From Isoetes taiwanensis (lineage: Eukaryota > Streptophyta > Lycopodiopsida > Isoetales > Isoetaceae), in contig JAJEKV010000022.1 in NCBI GenBank assembly GCA_021234155.1, forward strand, positions 6,836,132 to 6,900,131: DNA of 64,000 bases, read 5' to 3'. Position numbers and translations under genes: made by a program. The notes beneath the pieces are model-generated. The model did no database searches and had not been told where the DNA came from. It saw only the letters and a program-made list of their open reading frames with translations. The first letter of the stretch is position 1. Each line of letters starts with the position of its first letter. This document shows positions 34,944 to 47,435 of the stretch, piece by piece.

Positions 34944-35252
34944 AGAACAATGGGTGACTTAAGAACAATGGGTTATTTACTTTGCAATGAGGAATTCTTA
35001 AAAAAAAGGGTATATTGTACGAGGAACATTAGTAGAAATAGGGCATTCTTGAACAAAACGGGTATATTCTAATGGGGGAATTAGGAGAAATAGGGGATTG
35101 CAAATGCACATCGAGGCATTTTCATGAAAGAGGCATTTCATAAGGGAATTTACGAATGAATTGGGGTATTTTTAAGAATGGGGATTGGTTCAAAAGGAAA
35201 TTTCTGAATGAATTGGGCTATTTTAAGATAAAAGGGGAATTACAAAAAAAAA
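34944..35252 (+). repeat. Loose minisatellite-like repeats
   Basis: Short recurring words (TAAGAACAATGGGT, GGGTATATT, GAATTGGG, AGAAATAGGG.ATT) run from the element's right edge to a poly-A run at about 35,247-35,262. The same style of sequence (GGGTATT) occurs at 38,165-38,590. Confidence 0.5.
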
Positions 35253-35262
35253 AAAAAAAAAA

Positions 35263-38160
35263 AAGCTGATAAACCCTATCTTCAAAGAGGTCTCATCCAA
35301 AGAAAGGATCCATGCTTGTATGAGTGGCTCCTTGCCATGCAGGAAAAAGCACACTGCATTGTAATAGCTCTTGAGTTGTCCTTCACACTCATGGACAACT
35401 ATTGACGTTATATTGCACTTGAAGTCCTCTGTTGATATATAATATCCTTCTTTGTAAATAGTACCCTTGTAAAGTACCTTGTTGAACTTGAAAGCCTTTC
35501 TTTGCATGAGGGTTCTATTATGCAAACCATTTTTTCATGTCTAGCTAATGGTGTGTATCGAAATAGATATACGCCAAAAAAAAAAATTCTTAAAGGAGGC
35601 TAAATGTATCATATGGCTTTAAAATTTCAAAGGAAAAAGGGTGAGGGCAGGGGACACCTCTCCTGATATGCGATGAAACAAAGGATTTTTTAATTGTTTA
35701 ATCTCAACGGATGCCAAAACCATATTGATCGGAGCTACAGATCTCCCCCATACCCCTGGAGTGCATGTTGCATGCCATTCCGGCTCTGCATTTCAAGGGT
35801 TTTCTATAAAATCTGAAAACAGAGTTTTCAGCTATGGTGATCTTGTTAGCTTGCTGATGCTGCACCATACATATTTCCGGCCAGAAAGGTTAAGCCGCTT
35901 GCACCGTAAGCCAAGATTTTTACATTATATCTATTTCTTTTTATCGGTTCAACTGCAGATGCCTCAAGGAGCCTTTGGCGATGGAAGCTGGACCATACAA
36001 ATATCCCGCCACAAAGATATGCTGCTAGAGCCTTAAAAACATCCTTATATTTTATTACGATTTCTCTGATCTTATTCAACCGCAGATGAATCGCCCCATG
36101 TAGCTTATTGATGCAACAATGGCGATTAAAATATGAAAGAAGCTGAAAATATTGTCCTTAAGGGACTCATTGCTTTCACCAACTCTAGCTTGCACTAACT
36201 CCTTAATTTTTAATCCTTTGTTCAGAGAAATCCAAGACCCTGACAGTTTCTTATAAGAGACCATGTAAATGGCAAAAGGAAAAGGGTTAATTTGAGGGCT
36301 TGATGTTATGGCCAATTCTAGGCTTTGATATATGAGCAACTAGAAATCCATCATTCGCGACTTGAGGTTTCCTATGATGCTTCAACTTCCCTATTCCCAA
36401 ATGTGAAGATTGAACCTATATAGTGGTTGCAATAGACAAGATAGATCTGGTGATTGTTGAGACTGGCCCTGACGATGACACATCCTCCAGGTATGCTACC
36501 TAGCCATTTGTCACAATCAGTTTGTGTAGTTTTCTACTTTGTCATGCTTTTGAAGATTGAAGGGTGGCATTTTGCTTCATTTTGTAGGTGCAGTCAAATC
36601 AACTACGAAAAGGAATTGATTGCTCGCTGACCAGGTAACTTTCTTGCAACAATTAATGGTTTGACCTGTTTAACAAAAACAGATTCAATTACTATTATTT
36701 CACAGTGTCCATATGCTTATGGGTGATAGAAAAGTAAACATACCACAATTTGTAATACAAGGAGATCTGCCTACTAGAAATAGACTGGCCAACCATAAAG
36801 TATCACTTTGCTTGCTTCACTTGCACCTGTGTTGAGAGTGATGTAATAGTGGATGCTTAAATGATTTGTGTCCTATTGTTTGCAGACTGCAGAAGAGGTT
36901 GGACGTACCTAATAACTGTTACTGTGGAGCATATGTTTTTATGCATCGAGGATGCAGGTACATTTTTTGAAGTTAATTTTATAAACGACAAATACACTCA
37001 TTTGCTTGCTAACAGGTATAAGGATAGAGCTTCTTGTGCAGTCATTGCTCTATATGTAGGTGAAACTTTGTAAATGCAACACTCTTGTATCACTGCAACA
37101 CTCTTGTACTATCTTTAGGATTGTCTTACATGTTGTGCTTGTATATTTGCAGTCAAGTAACCCCGATGGTAATTGCATGAAGACTATGGTCCAAATTTGG
37201 CTAGGCTTCTTGTTTTTATGGTAAGTCTTGAGGGTTATCTTGCTTTGAATAATTGAAGGCTTGAGTTTATGTGGACCTTTGGGATTTACATTCAATAAAT
37301 GATGCATGAAATGGAAGCAAGGTCCTGGTGCAGAGGACCAGCGGGCATCTATGAAGTACAAACAGTGAAAGTGTTTTGGTTTAGATGGAGATGAAGGGAT
37401 GGTCATTGAACAATTGGTCAAGAATGGCATGGAGATTTGATCTATGTTTTCTTTTATTAACCTCTGCAAAAAGAATTGTTATTAAAACTTAGTAGATCAT
37501 GCTAGAAGATCTTTAATCATTCATGTTTCATCCATAACCAAAATTCACATATTGAATTGAAGGTTTCATCTGCAAGGGAGTATAGGAGTATGGCCCTCAA
37601 GCAATAATCTATTTTGAAGAGCAGAAAACAATTTCGGCTTCCGTACTTCACATGACAACAAAAGATCAATGGTTGAATGATAGCGAGGAGCCACGAATAA
37701 CATGTTATAATTTTTTTTTTTTAAGAAACGTAATATCTGAATATGGCTGATGACAGATTTAAAAACAAGATGTGTCCAAATAGGTAAAGATCAGATACCA
37801 ATATAAAAAGGTTGATTCTAGCATTGCAAAAATATGTTGGTGCAGAAATATTGCAGAGATATAATAGTGCATTAGTTGGCTAGGGTGCAGCAGAAAAGTT
37901 TCTCAAGTTTGAAGCATGAATGGGAAATTATAGTTTCTTGCGCTGCGTTTTACACAAAGCGATGGAAATACTACACTGAATCTAATTAAATTCTTGAATA
38001 GTAGACTCTTTTGTGAAAGAAGGAAATATTTGATGAACATCTTCAAGCAGCTGCTTGGATTTATTAGCTAATAGCAGTTGTAACCGATATAATCTTGAAA
38101 TATGCACTCTTGTTTCTGAAATAATAAGAAATCTATCAATTTGTTACTGATCACTTATCA
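35263..38160. other. No gene recognised
   Basis: AT-rich DNA. Open frames at 35,725-36,036 (+) and 35,846-36,079 (-) overlap on opposite strands, and neither shows a recognisable domain. A poly-T run lies at about 37,710-37,720. Confidence 0.4.
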
Positions 38161-38164
38161 ATTT

Positions 38165-38590
38165 GTTTTTTAAAATAATGAGTATTATTTTACAAATGAT
38201 AGCAGAGTATTATCTTACAAATTATAACATGGTATTATTTGAACTAGGGTATTATCTTACAAATGACAACAGGGTATGTTATTGAAATAGGGTATTATAT
38301 GAATTAGGATATCATCTTACAAATTATAACAGGGCATGACTGAAAGAGGGTATTATTTGAAACGGGGCATTATCTTACAAATGAGAACAGGGTATAAATT
38401 TACAACCATTGAATGGGGAATTATGACACCAGCGTAACAGGGTATTGTATTACAAATAAGGAAAAGGGGATTGTGGCCAAATACCCCGATTCTAAAAATT
38501 CATTTTATCCTCCGTTGTTTTATAGAAAAAAGGGGATTTTATAGGCACTATTGGGGGGTATTTTTTGGGGTATAGAAGCATCTTTTTCGT
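38165..38590 (+). repeat. Degenerate minisatellite (TATTATCTTACAAAT units)
   Basis: Recurring GGGTATTAT.TTACAAAT.A.AACAGGGTAT units, about 40-50 bp with variable spacing. The tract ends in a GGGGTATTTTTTGGGGTAT tail near 38,570. Confidence 0.65.
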
Positions 38591-38664
38591 TGTGTATTAG
38601 ATGCACCTAGTTGTATAGCTAAATAGATAATAGATAATAGATATTTTATATTAGATGCACCTAG

Positions 38665-38860
38665 ATATAAAAAGATGATTTCTCCTAAGTTCCTCTTTTG
38701 AGTTTGTGGTTGCTATAATTTGTGGTATATAAAATCTTGGGCTTTGTTATCTTTGAAACAACAAGTCTAGCATTTAGCTCTGCTGTGTGTCAAAATGCAA
38801 TAGTGAAAAGCTTAAAGCATCTATACTGAATAGCTAGGGATAGATAATAGTGAGAAGCTT
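38665..38860 (+). pseudogene. Copy of the P450 3' end
   Basis: Starts with TATAAAAAGATGATTTCTCC, the last codons (YKKMISP) of the P450 at 31.9 kb, and continues along its 3' flank ('tttgtggttgct', 'gctttgttatctttgaaacaac', 'tgtgtgtcaaaatgcaa', 'gtgaaaagcttaaagcatct'). The upstream coding region is absent. It shows that the P450 tail was duplicated in tandem or moved with a mobile element. The stop region carries a one-base deletion. Confidence 0.85.
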
Positions 38861-39465
38861 AAAGCATCTATATGTAAAGGACAGTCCAATCCAGCCGTCT
38901 CATCTAATGAATAGATGACACGTGCATCTTTTCTATGTCTGAAAAGTCGTGCAATATCTTACTCTGCGCTTTACCGCTTCTGACTATTTACTCCACTTTC
39001 TGACTATTTTTACCTGCTTTTCTGAGATTTCCACCTGTAAGCAGACACATGGCACGCTTGAATTGGGCCCACCTGCCCTTTACATTATGCCAAAGTTCCT
39101 CCGGGCTTGATTCCGAAGGGTCAACCCAGCCTCTTCGCTCCGTGGGTTGGCAGAGTTTCCCCTCCAGAATCAAGCCTGGAGAAACTTCATCTTATATTGA
39201 GAAGCAAGTAGATTCTCATTCCTGTAACGTGGAAACACTTAGGAAGCATTCTGGAACAAGTAAAAGGCTTCAAAATGCAGGGTAAGTTCTTGGAATGCTG
39301 GATAAACAGGCCAGAATGTGGAGTAAATCCTCAAAATGTAGGTAGAAGCTCTGTTGCTGCTCTGTCGCTCAAGAATTTTTTTACTTACATTCATTGTTTA
39401 AAACAGTGCCACATGGCACGACGTTACTGGCGGATGCGGAAGAATGATTCCTAAGTGTTTTTTAT

Positions 39466-39560
39466 GTGTGTCAAAATGCAATAGTGAAAAGCTTAATGCA
39501 TCTGTACCGAATAGCCAGGGATAGATAATAGATATTTTATATTAGATGCACCTAGTTGTT
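39466..39560 (+). pseudogene. Second partial copy of the P450 3' flank
   Basis: GTGTGTCAAAATGCAATAG, 'gtgaaaagcttaatgcatctgtac' and 'tagccagggatagataatag' repeat part of 38,790-38,860. TTAGATGCACCTAG follows here and also precedes the copy at 38.6 kb. Confidence 0.75.
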
Positions 39561-40137
39561 ATGGTTTTTAAGGGTCAAACGGGCTAAATAAGGGTTGTCT
39601 TATTTGTTTGAAAGAAACTTAAGGATAGTTGTATTGTTTCCATACTTGGGTGGTGTAAATTCTGATTATAATCAGGGCTCGAATTTAATGGTCCAACCAA
39701 CCAGGAAAATTTTGCCCTCAGTTTGATGTTATCAGATAAAAAATCATTTCACCCTTTTTTCAGCCTAGATTTTTTTGCAAAAATAGCCGAAATTCATTTT
39801 ACCTCAGAGAAATTTTTAAGGATGGCCTGATTTTTCGAGATGAACATAATTATGAAACACTGCCATGGGAAATGCAACGGGTCCCTAAATTTAAAAAAAA
39901 TGGAAATGGCAACAGAAGACAGAAACAAATGACATGAGAATCCTTTTTTTTTTTTTTTTTTTTTTGAAGTGGGTTGGGTTCTGTGCCAAGGAACGCCGAT
40001 GTTACGCTGCATGCGGCGTTCCCTTCCACTTTGTGTTTCCCCTTGCAGGATTATAGTTGGCCGAATTGAATGCGAAGAATTTGAAAGCAGGCGCCAGTAT
40101 TCAATGAGAAATCGTAGAGTGAAAAGAAAAAATCTAG

Positions 40138-40355
40138 ATGGGTTGCTGCTCTACAAAATTTAATGTACTAGGATTCTCCTGGGTCTTTTGGCGCCTCAGC
40201 TGGTTCTCATTTTGGCGCCTCAGCTTTGGAAACATGAGTAACATTGGTTGGAATGGTCAGATTAGATGGTCGGATCTTCTAAAAAATAATGAACATATTT
40301 CTATTTCAGGATTAAGCGCGTTTAGAGTTGCTTCTGGAGCCGATCTTCCAAGGTA
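40138..40355 (+). other. Possible exon or chance open frame
   Basis: ATG at 40,138 opens 72 codons beginning MGCCSTKF (an N-myristoylation-type start). The frame ends in AAG followed by GTAAGAATTT, a fair splice donor. No downstream exon is recognised. The upstream T24 run (about 39,943-39,966) argues against an intact gene. Confidence 0.15.
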
Positions 40356-41365
40356 AGAATTTCCAGCTTTGTTTAACCAAATGAGACTTTGGCATATAGC
40401 AGGGCCCTATCAGAGCGACATACATGGATCATCATTTGGGTTTCTAAACTTCAATTTGCTCTTCAAGCGAAGCTTTATCTGCATTATTCAACACCGGGCT
40501 TATTTGAAGGTAAGCATGTCTAATATATTTTTCCATGCTTGAGAACTCCATCGTTATCATTAAGAAATTTAGCTAGCAAATTTGTTAGCAGCAAATTTAC
40601 ATATGAAAGGTTTCTCTTACTGGTTTAGTGTCTACATCTCAAGCTTCTGCCATGTTCTTTTTAGGTTTTTCCGCGTCTGACTTGGTTTTGTTGGGTTTCT
40701 AAACTTCAATCTACTCTTCAATCGAAGCCTTATCTGCATATTGTTCAACACCGGGCCAGTTGAGCATAAATTTCTGGCATATTATGAACTACTGCTCATC
40801 AAATATTTATATAAATAAATAGGAGAAAGAAATGCAGGTCGTGATCTATCATGGGTAGCAATTATTCCTGAAATAGTACAAGATTGTGAACTAGCAAAAG
40901 ACGATGTTCATTGAGAAACAGATTTAAGATCTTACAAGTTTGGAGGAATGGGTTATGTTATTCTAGATTATACTTCTTCAGGCTTGTAGATGTATATTGT
41001 AGATTAAACTTCTTTAGGCTAGCATGTTGATACCTTTTCTGCTTATGTATGAATTTGTGAATGTTATAGGAAACAAGATTGCAAGATCACGAGGTATTGA
41101 ATGGCAAAAGAATCCAATTCAAATTAAGTGATCGAGAATGCAATGCAAGTGGAACTGCAAGATCAATCTATTTACTATACCACAATTCGCAAATCTGAAG
41201 AGTAGAGAGCTTATTTGTGTTTGTAGTTATATAGCTACTAATTTTCTGCTTTTTCAATCTGGATTGTGTGTCTAGAAATATGAGAAATTAATGAGAAGAT
41301 GATCGACATAGAAATTTGACATAGATGAATGTTTATTTTAAAAATTGATTTGAACTAGTTATTGC

Positions 41366-41386
41366 GCCCGGCGTTGCCGGGCCTAG
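41366..41386 (+). mobile_element. Helitron-type 3' terminus
   Basis: A GC-rich 7-bp stem (GCCCGGC, GTT loop, GCCGGGC; 41,366-41,382) is followed at once by CTAG and then T. A 3' hairpin followed by CTRR, inserted before T, is the Helitron signature. The matching 5' TC end was not located, so element length is unknown. Confidence 0.6.
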
Positions 41387-42829
41387 TAATAGTTTGAAAG
41401 GTCATTGCTTAGTGCTAACTTCATAGTGTTTAAGGTTTGTTGGTGTAAGATAAAACTATGAATGTGCTGACAGATAGGATCAAAGCAGGCAAAATACCCA
41501 TATAGATAGTCTCTTCAAATATACATGCATACAATATATTCCATGCATTAATCCACCGTATGGTGCACAATTGTCCTCTTTGAAGCAATTCAGAAAAAAT
41601 GCAAATCAAATATTTCAGATCTATATAGACTACAATATCGATCTTTTGTAAATTTGTAAGGATACGTGACATTCTTAGTTCTTTAGTTTGGTCACCTCTA
41701 CCATAGGTTCATAAATAGAGAACTTCAACACTATAGAACCAAGATTGGTGTATCTATGAGATACCTATATGTAGATAATTTGTTTTGATATATCCCATCC
41801 AGCATTCCATCCGCTTATGCCTGTTAGGGCCCAATTGTCCTTTTTAAAGCTTTGTAAGCAAAAATGCCGATGACATGTTTCCTCCCATGTCAATGGTAAA
41901 ATTTGGTTGTTCATGCACATGTAAGAAATAAGTTATTTAGTTTCCTGAGGCATGTGCAATTTTATGCAACCTAGCTTACAAAAAGATGGTTGCATAACCA
42001 TAGATTTAGCCATGTGTATTGTAAGTAAGAGATGTTAATGTAATTGCCAAAGTCGAGCATGTGTATAACAATGTGATATTAGGGATTGTTGTGGAGAATA
42101 GCTCAATAACTTATAGGGTGGAGAGGTCATGTGATGTACGGGGTTATTTTCAATACAAATGTTTATGTTTGGATGTTGGAAATGGATGAGTGTAGTTATA
42201 TAGGATAATAACTTTTGCTTTGAAGTGTCCTACAATAAGGCCATGCATGGTGAAGTCTTATGTAGTTGAATATGTGATGAGTGTAGATATACAGGACAAT
42301 AATTTAAGCTTTTGAAGGGCATGTTATTGAAAGTTGAGGAGTATTAAGGCTATGTGATGTAAAGTCTTATAGAGTTGATGCAATAGGTTGAAATATATAT
42401 TTGCCTAAAGAAGAGGTGTTATTCTTCCATTTAGGAGGTCCATTCTAATTAAGTCTGGGGCTTTTTTTCTTTTTTTTTTTTAAATTGAAGGCCGAACCAT
42501 GCCTCCAAAACTGCCAAATTGAGCCATGCAGTGCTTCCAATGTGATGTTGAAAATATATATATATAGCTTTTTTGTCAAATGGGTGGAGAAAGGAAAAAA
42601 AAAAAAAAAAAAACTTTACGGTGCAAATCCCATTGTAGAGAAGAATGTGAAGTTCCACTATAAATTGTTTGAAATGGCATTTCATAATCCATGGCAAAAA
42701 AGGTAAACTATGTTAAGTGTTGGCAGATGTCCGTTTCACTAAAATGTATGTGTTGCATCTTTCCATAAGAACAGATGTGTTACATATTATAAAATATCTA
42801 ATATTTTTGTCGCATAAGTGCTAATGGTT

Positions 42830-42985
42830 TTTCATCAAGATGGTGACATTAAAATAATATAACTACTATATGTTTTTGACAAGATAATGATATTTTCATA
42901 ATAGTTTTTTCATCAAGATGGTGATATTAAAGCAATGTAACTGCTAGTGTTTTTTTGTTCAAGATAGTGATATTATAGTAGACAT
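42830..42985 (+). repeat. Tandem repeat, unit about 70 bp
   Basis: TTTTTCATCAAGATGGTGA.ATTAAA..AAT.TAACT occurs at about 42,830 and 42,905, with a third weaker unit near 42,955 (TTCAAGATAGTGATATTA). Confidence 0.6.
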
Positions 42986-43672
42986 AATAATACATATTCA
43001 ACTTAACAACCATTGCCATTTTGCAAACATAAATGGTAGAAGCTTCTACATCAATTGATATACAAAACCTGAACCATTAAGAAAATTGATGTAAGCTCTT
43101 ATATTAAAAAAAAAGATCAAATTTTTCAATGAAAACATGTGCTTTCGATGAATGGGTTGTCCAATATTACTTCGATGATTTCAACCAGTTCAAAGGTCCC
43201 AGCGATTTGAACCCTGGTATTTCCATTCAACCTAAACATGAAACCCACAAAATCACAAGAGCCAAATTGAGCCACATAATAGAGCTGAATTTGATCTCAT
43301 GAGAATCATGCACGCAGAGCCAGATTTGAACCCAGCATACTAAAATATCCAAAATTGAATAACATACCATCACATACATAAAAGTTAGTTTGGTCTAAAG
43401 GGTTTCCAATGCAGCAATTATGTTGTAAAACAACAAAGAGAAATCTACTAATTATTACTATAAGATTCACATTACTAGCAATAAAAAACAAAGCAATTAG
43501 AAACCTGAAAAGAAGAAAAGAACACGTCATGCCATCAAATTCAGAAAGCTGTTAGTGCAAACATTTTGTAGTGAATAACCTACAACAGTGCAAAGAAACA
43601 ATAAATAAAACAACCAACTTTAATTAACACTTCATATTCCCAACTTACAAACTGCCCTGCCTCAAGAAAGCC

Positions 43673-43850
43673 GGAATGCTATGCCAAACGTAGACAACCT
43701 GATATTCACAATCAATTGAGAAAGGAATGCGGGAATGTTGTGCCAAATCTAGACAGCCTGATATTCACAATTAATTGAGGCAGGAATGCAGCAATGCTAC
43801 GCCAGATCTAGACAGCCTATATTCACAATTAAATGATGTGCTACTGTACA
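43673..43850 (+). repeat. Three-copy tandem repeat, unit 59-60 bp
   Basis: Units start at 43,673, 43,732 and 43,792 and share GAATG.T..GCCAAA.CTAGACA + GCCTGATATTCACAATTAA + TTGAG. The third unit lacks one G in the centre. Confidence 0.8.
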
Positions 43851-45090
43851 ATGCTATAACATATAAAAATTCAACCTTGCCATGAAATTTACCTGCTCCT
43901 TTCTAGTGCCATTAATATTCCAGTTGGTAAACAAACTCATTTTTACATTCCATGAGCACTATTGTGGACTGAAACCCCATTTTTTAGACGTATATAATGG
44001 TGTGACGGGCTTCTAAAGAAATCTGAGAATTAACCATCACTTTTATCACAATCTCAAGGTCAACCAGAACCACCTCAAATACTGTGTCAAGCTGACGAAT
44101 TCCTATCTTACTATAGTAAAAGAGTGCTATTCAAATGAGAAAACTTGATAGTATAAACGAAAACTTGATAGTATAGAGAAAGGTTAAAGAGAAGAAGCTA
44201 CCGAACAGTTGTAGAGACTGGTAAAAAGACTCAACATACAACTTGCATTCTCCCTAATCATGTACTAAGCAAAGCAATAGTTTCTGGCACACTATATTCT
44301 TCTTTCATCATAGAGCATCTAACGCTCTAATCTGATACCAACGGCCTGACTGTCATAGCCCCCTGCCATTGAATCAGCATTATAGTTCTTGGGCTGGCTG
44401 CAGAGTGTCATTCCCCCTTCAGCTACCTAGAGAGGATAAAGTCAAGCACATAGATCTGTTAAAGAAAAACAGACAAATATGTAAAAAATAAGCACACAGT
44501 TTGCACCAATGTGATGGATCCTTTCTCCTCCAGAGGCAAGTAAGATAATGCAGGACATAAAGCCCTTGATTGCTTCTATCATGCTGATTGATCTGCATCA
44601 CAAAGGTAAGATGCTTTAAAAACTGGAGATAGAGATTGTATGCTGCTTACCAGAGTGCTGATACGACTAATTCATCTGCGCAGAAGCAGGAGTAGCAAGG
44701 AAGCATCCGCAGAAAAGTAGGAAATGAGAGAACTCGCCGCACTGGATCTGGCCGCCATGTTTTTTAGGGTTAGGGCAAAATGCTTATCAGTTCGTCCACA
44801 ATTTTTTAGAGGGATGTTTCCGTTATTTAAAAAATGCCCCTAATTTATTTCATTTTATCTAAAAAATGCCCCTCATAGTTTTTAGAATTTCAAAAAATGC
44901 CATTTGTCCAACATTATATTGTTAACAAACTAGACTGGTGGTATTATGTTCAAAACTTTTGGGTTTGTTAGTTGGAGAAATATTTGGTAATGCAAGGCAA
45001 ACTGGAATGCGGGATCCCCCCCCAGCCCAAAAAAAAAAAAAAAACTCCCCTTCTTCAGTCGTAGATTAATGGATAGATCGAGAGGCATCT

Positions 45091-45155
45091 TGGGTCCCAT
45101 GACCTCTTGGTCTTTGTGGACGTTAAAAAATCTATTCTATTCTATATTCTTCTAT
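45091..45155 (+). mobile_element. LINE/SINE 3' tail fragment
   Basis: TTGGGTCCCATGACCTCTTG, then 'gtctttgtggacgttaaaaaa' and (TATTC)n. This matches the 3' end of the LINE at 53,480-53,536, which has GGGTCCCATAGGCCAATTGG and the same (TATTC)n tail. Confidence 0.65.
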
Positions 45156-45325
45156 ATGGAAGCTGTCGCAAAATTTCACAAAATAAATCCTCCCATGAAA
45201 GACAAGATATGCTCTTAAAACATTGCAGTGGTGCCATTGACCTTAGATCGAAGAAATCAGAGTTGCTAGTCATTTGACTAGAATAGAGGTAAACTCTATC
45301 AACAATGATTATGCAATGATGTGAG

Positions 45326-45392
45326 AAGAATAGAATAGGATAGAATAGTTTCTTTAAAGTCCACGGAGACCAATAGGTCATGAGATAAGGTT
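45326..45392 (-). mobile_element. Second LINE/SINE 3' tail, inverted
   Basis: The reverse complement reads CTCATGACCTATTGGTCTCC, 'gtggactttaaag', then (TATTC)n. With 45,091-45,155 it forms a convergent inverted pair, about 170 bp apart. Confidence 0.65.
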
Positions 45393-46969
45393 GTCCATAT
45401 AAAAGTCCAATTGTGCAGAGTTTAGCTCTCTATGTATTGCTTTTCCAATGCTTCCCAAGTCTTTTACTCTAGATCATAGAATATATATGCAAAATCTATG
45501 TCTTAAAACATCAAAGGATGTGTCTAGATGAAGAAACAATTGATGGCTTCTATCCTTCATAAAATGGGGCGACTACTTCTATGGAATTGGTTCAAAATTT
45601 GGAAGAGCGGGGTTTAGCCTTCATTTGCACATTTTTAAAGCGAACAACAAACTCTCTAATATGTTCAAAGCTGTCAAAACTACAGTTCGAGTTGAGATTC
45701 TATTTTTATTTGAGCGACTAAAACAAAAAATTGATGAATTCGATAAGTCTTCTTGGGGTCAAAAATCTGGTCAGACTATAATGGAAGGAGAGCATGATGT
45801 AATTCAAAATATTGGAGTCCTCTATGGAAGAACTTGAAGTGTTGTAGTTGTAATTAGCCTAATGTGGAGCAATTTGCTATTTTGAAGTTCAAGTCCACAT
45901 GAAGAGTGTTCCCATGCAAATAGCTTTGCTAGATGTCCACGGCCGAACCTAAAAGCAAACTTCGAGTGTTTTAACCAAAAAGGATTTCTGAGAAGTCGGG
46001 TCTGCTATCCCTTGTCGAAATCCGACCGATCACATGGGAACGTAGCCTTAAATAGAGGAAATTTGGGAATTACGGAATTGTAGGGGTGAATTGGGAAATA
46101 TATTTGATAACACAGGAGAATAATTTCAAAAATTTCCTTCTCAAATCTTTATTATAATGTTTTGGCATGTGTCTTCAATGGAGACCTAAATCGGACGCTT
46201 AGGATTTGGCACATCTAACGGTAAAAAAAAAAGTGCCTTAGGTTTTTGTTTGGTGGCCATCGAACAAAAGAGCATCGGGCTATGGCTGTCGAACCCACAA
46301 TCCCGTCACCTACAGGAAAGCCACAATCCCGGCATCATCCAAGCTTTCTGAGGACGATGCTTTGCAAAATGACGGTTGTGTTTAATTTCGCAATGGAGCC
46401 TGCCACTTTGCCTGCCAACATTGTGAAGACAACTCAAGAGGAGCTCTACAACTGGAGATGCTACTACCCAGTTTGCTGGTATTCCGTTAAACCTTTGTTC
46501 TTCTGAAGATACTACATAATTTATGATATCCGGATCTTGGGGTGATAAGGTCTTCAAGGAAGCCCAAAAATTCTGAAAGGGTTAATCTTCGGCAGAACTC
46601 CACGGCTATGGCAGGAGGAGAAGCTTCTCTTTTATAGACGGAAGTTCCAAGCTCTTTCATCTCTGGCTGTAGGATATGTGTTATTATCTCTTACTAATAT
46701 AATCATGTCTGGAGCAATAATACATGAGGCCATGCCACTTCTAGAACATCATATGGACAGAGTTTGGTTCAGAGCATGCTAAGGGATTTGCTAAGGGCTT
46801 CCCAGTTCTGGATTGCGGTTTGAAGGCTCTTCTTGGAGCTCAAGCTCACCATCTCTATTCTGCATAGGCTTCCTAAGGTAAGCATTTTTGTACTAGCTTT
46901 TGGGTAGGAGCATCTTAATTGTAAAGTATCTTGGGATTCTAATGATCCAAACCTATCTTTAGTTTAGCT

Positions 46970-47435
46970 GTGTGGAAAGAATCCCCTTGGACAGTTGGAT
47001 TTGCATTTGGTGTGCCATTGGAAGGTTTTTATTCATGCAAGCCAAAATACATAAATTTTGAGGGTCGCATAAACCCAGACAGACTCAAAATGGTTGTACA
47101 GAAGGTTGTGATTATTTCCATCATGAGTGTGGATAGCCTGAATCTGCCATAGATATAGCCATAACTATAGCCATAATTTTAAACGTCATCTTTTCAAGGA
47201 AGGAAACTTGAATCATAAGGTGCAAATAGTTATAAAACCTATAGCTGGTTACTCCATTGCATACCTTAAATTAGATCTAGATGGACGGTTGAAGTTGTAT
47301 TCCTGGACGATCACCAGTCGTTTGACATGTTCATATTGGATAGCTCATTTTGACAGGTTAAACATGGTTGATTTGAAGTTCAATATTGTTTCTGAAGACA
47401 GATATAATTATTCGCAAAAGGCAACAGTAGGATGA
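46970..47435 (+). pseudogene. Possible remnant of a G-type lectin receptor kinase
   Basis: The frame at 47,208-47,435 contains YLKLDLDGRLKLYSWTI, similar to the R-L-x-L-D-x-D-G-x-L-R-L-Y-S motif of plant G-type (S-locus) lectin receptor kinases. The frame at 46,970-47,152 (FAFGVPLEGFYSC) could be an earlier part. Stops separate them, and no kinase domain is found nearby. This rests on one short motif. Confidence 0.25.

Noticed and set aside
35846-36079. - strand frame with GLTFLAGNMYGAAS
   Set aside because: The protein-like look is limited to 77 codons, overlaps a + strand frame, and has no recognisable family or splice context.
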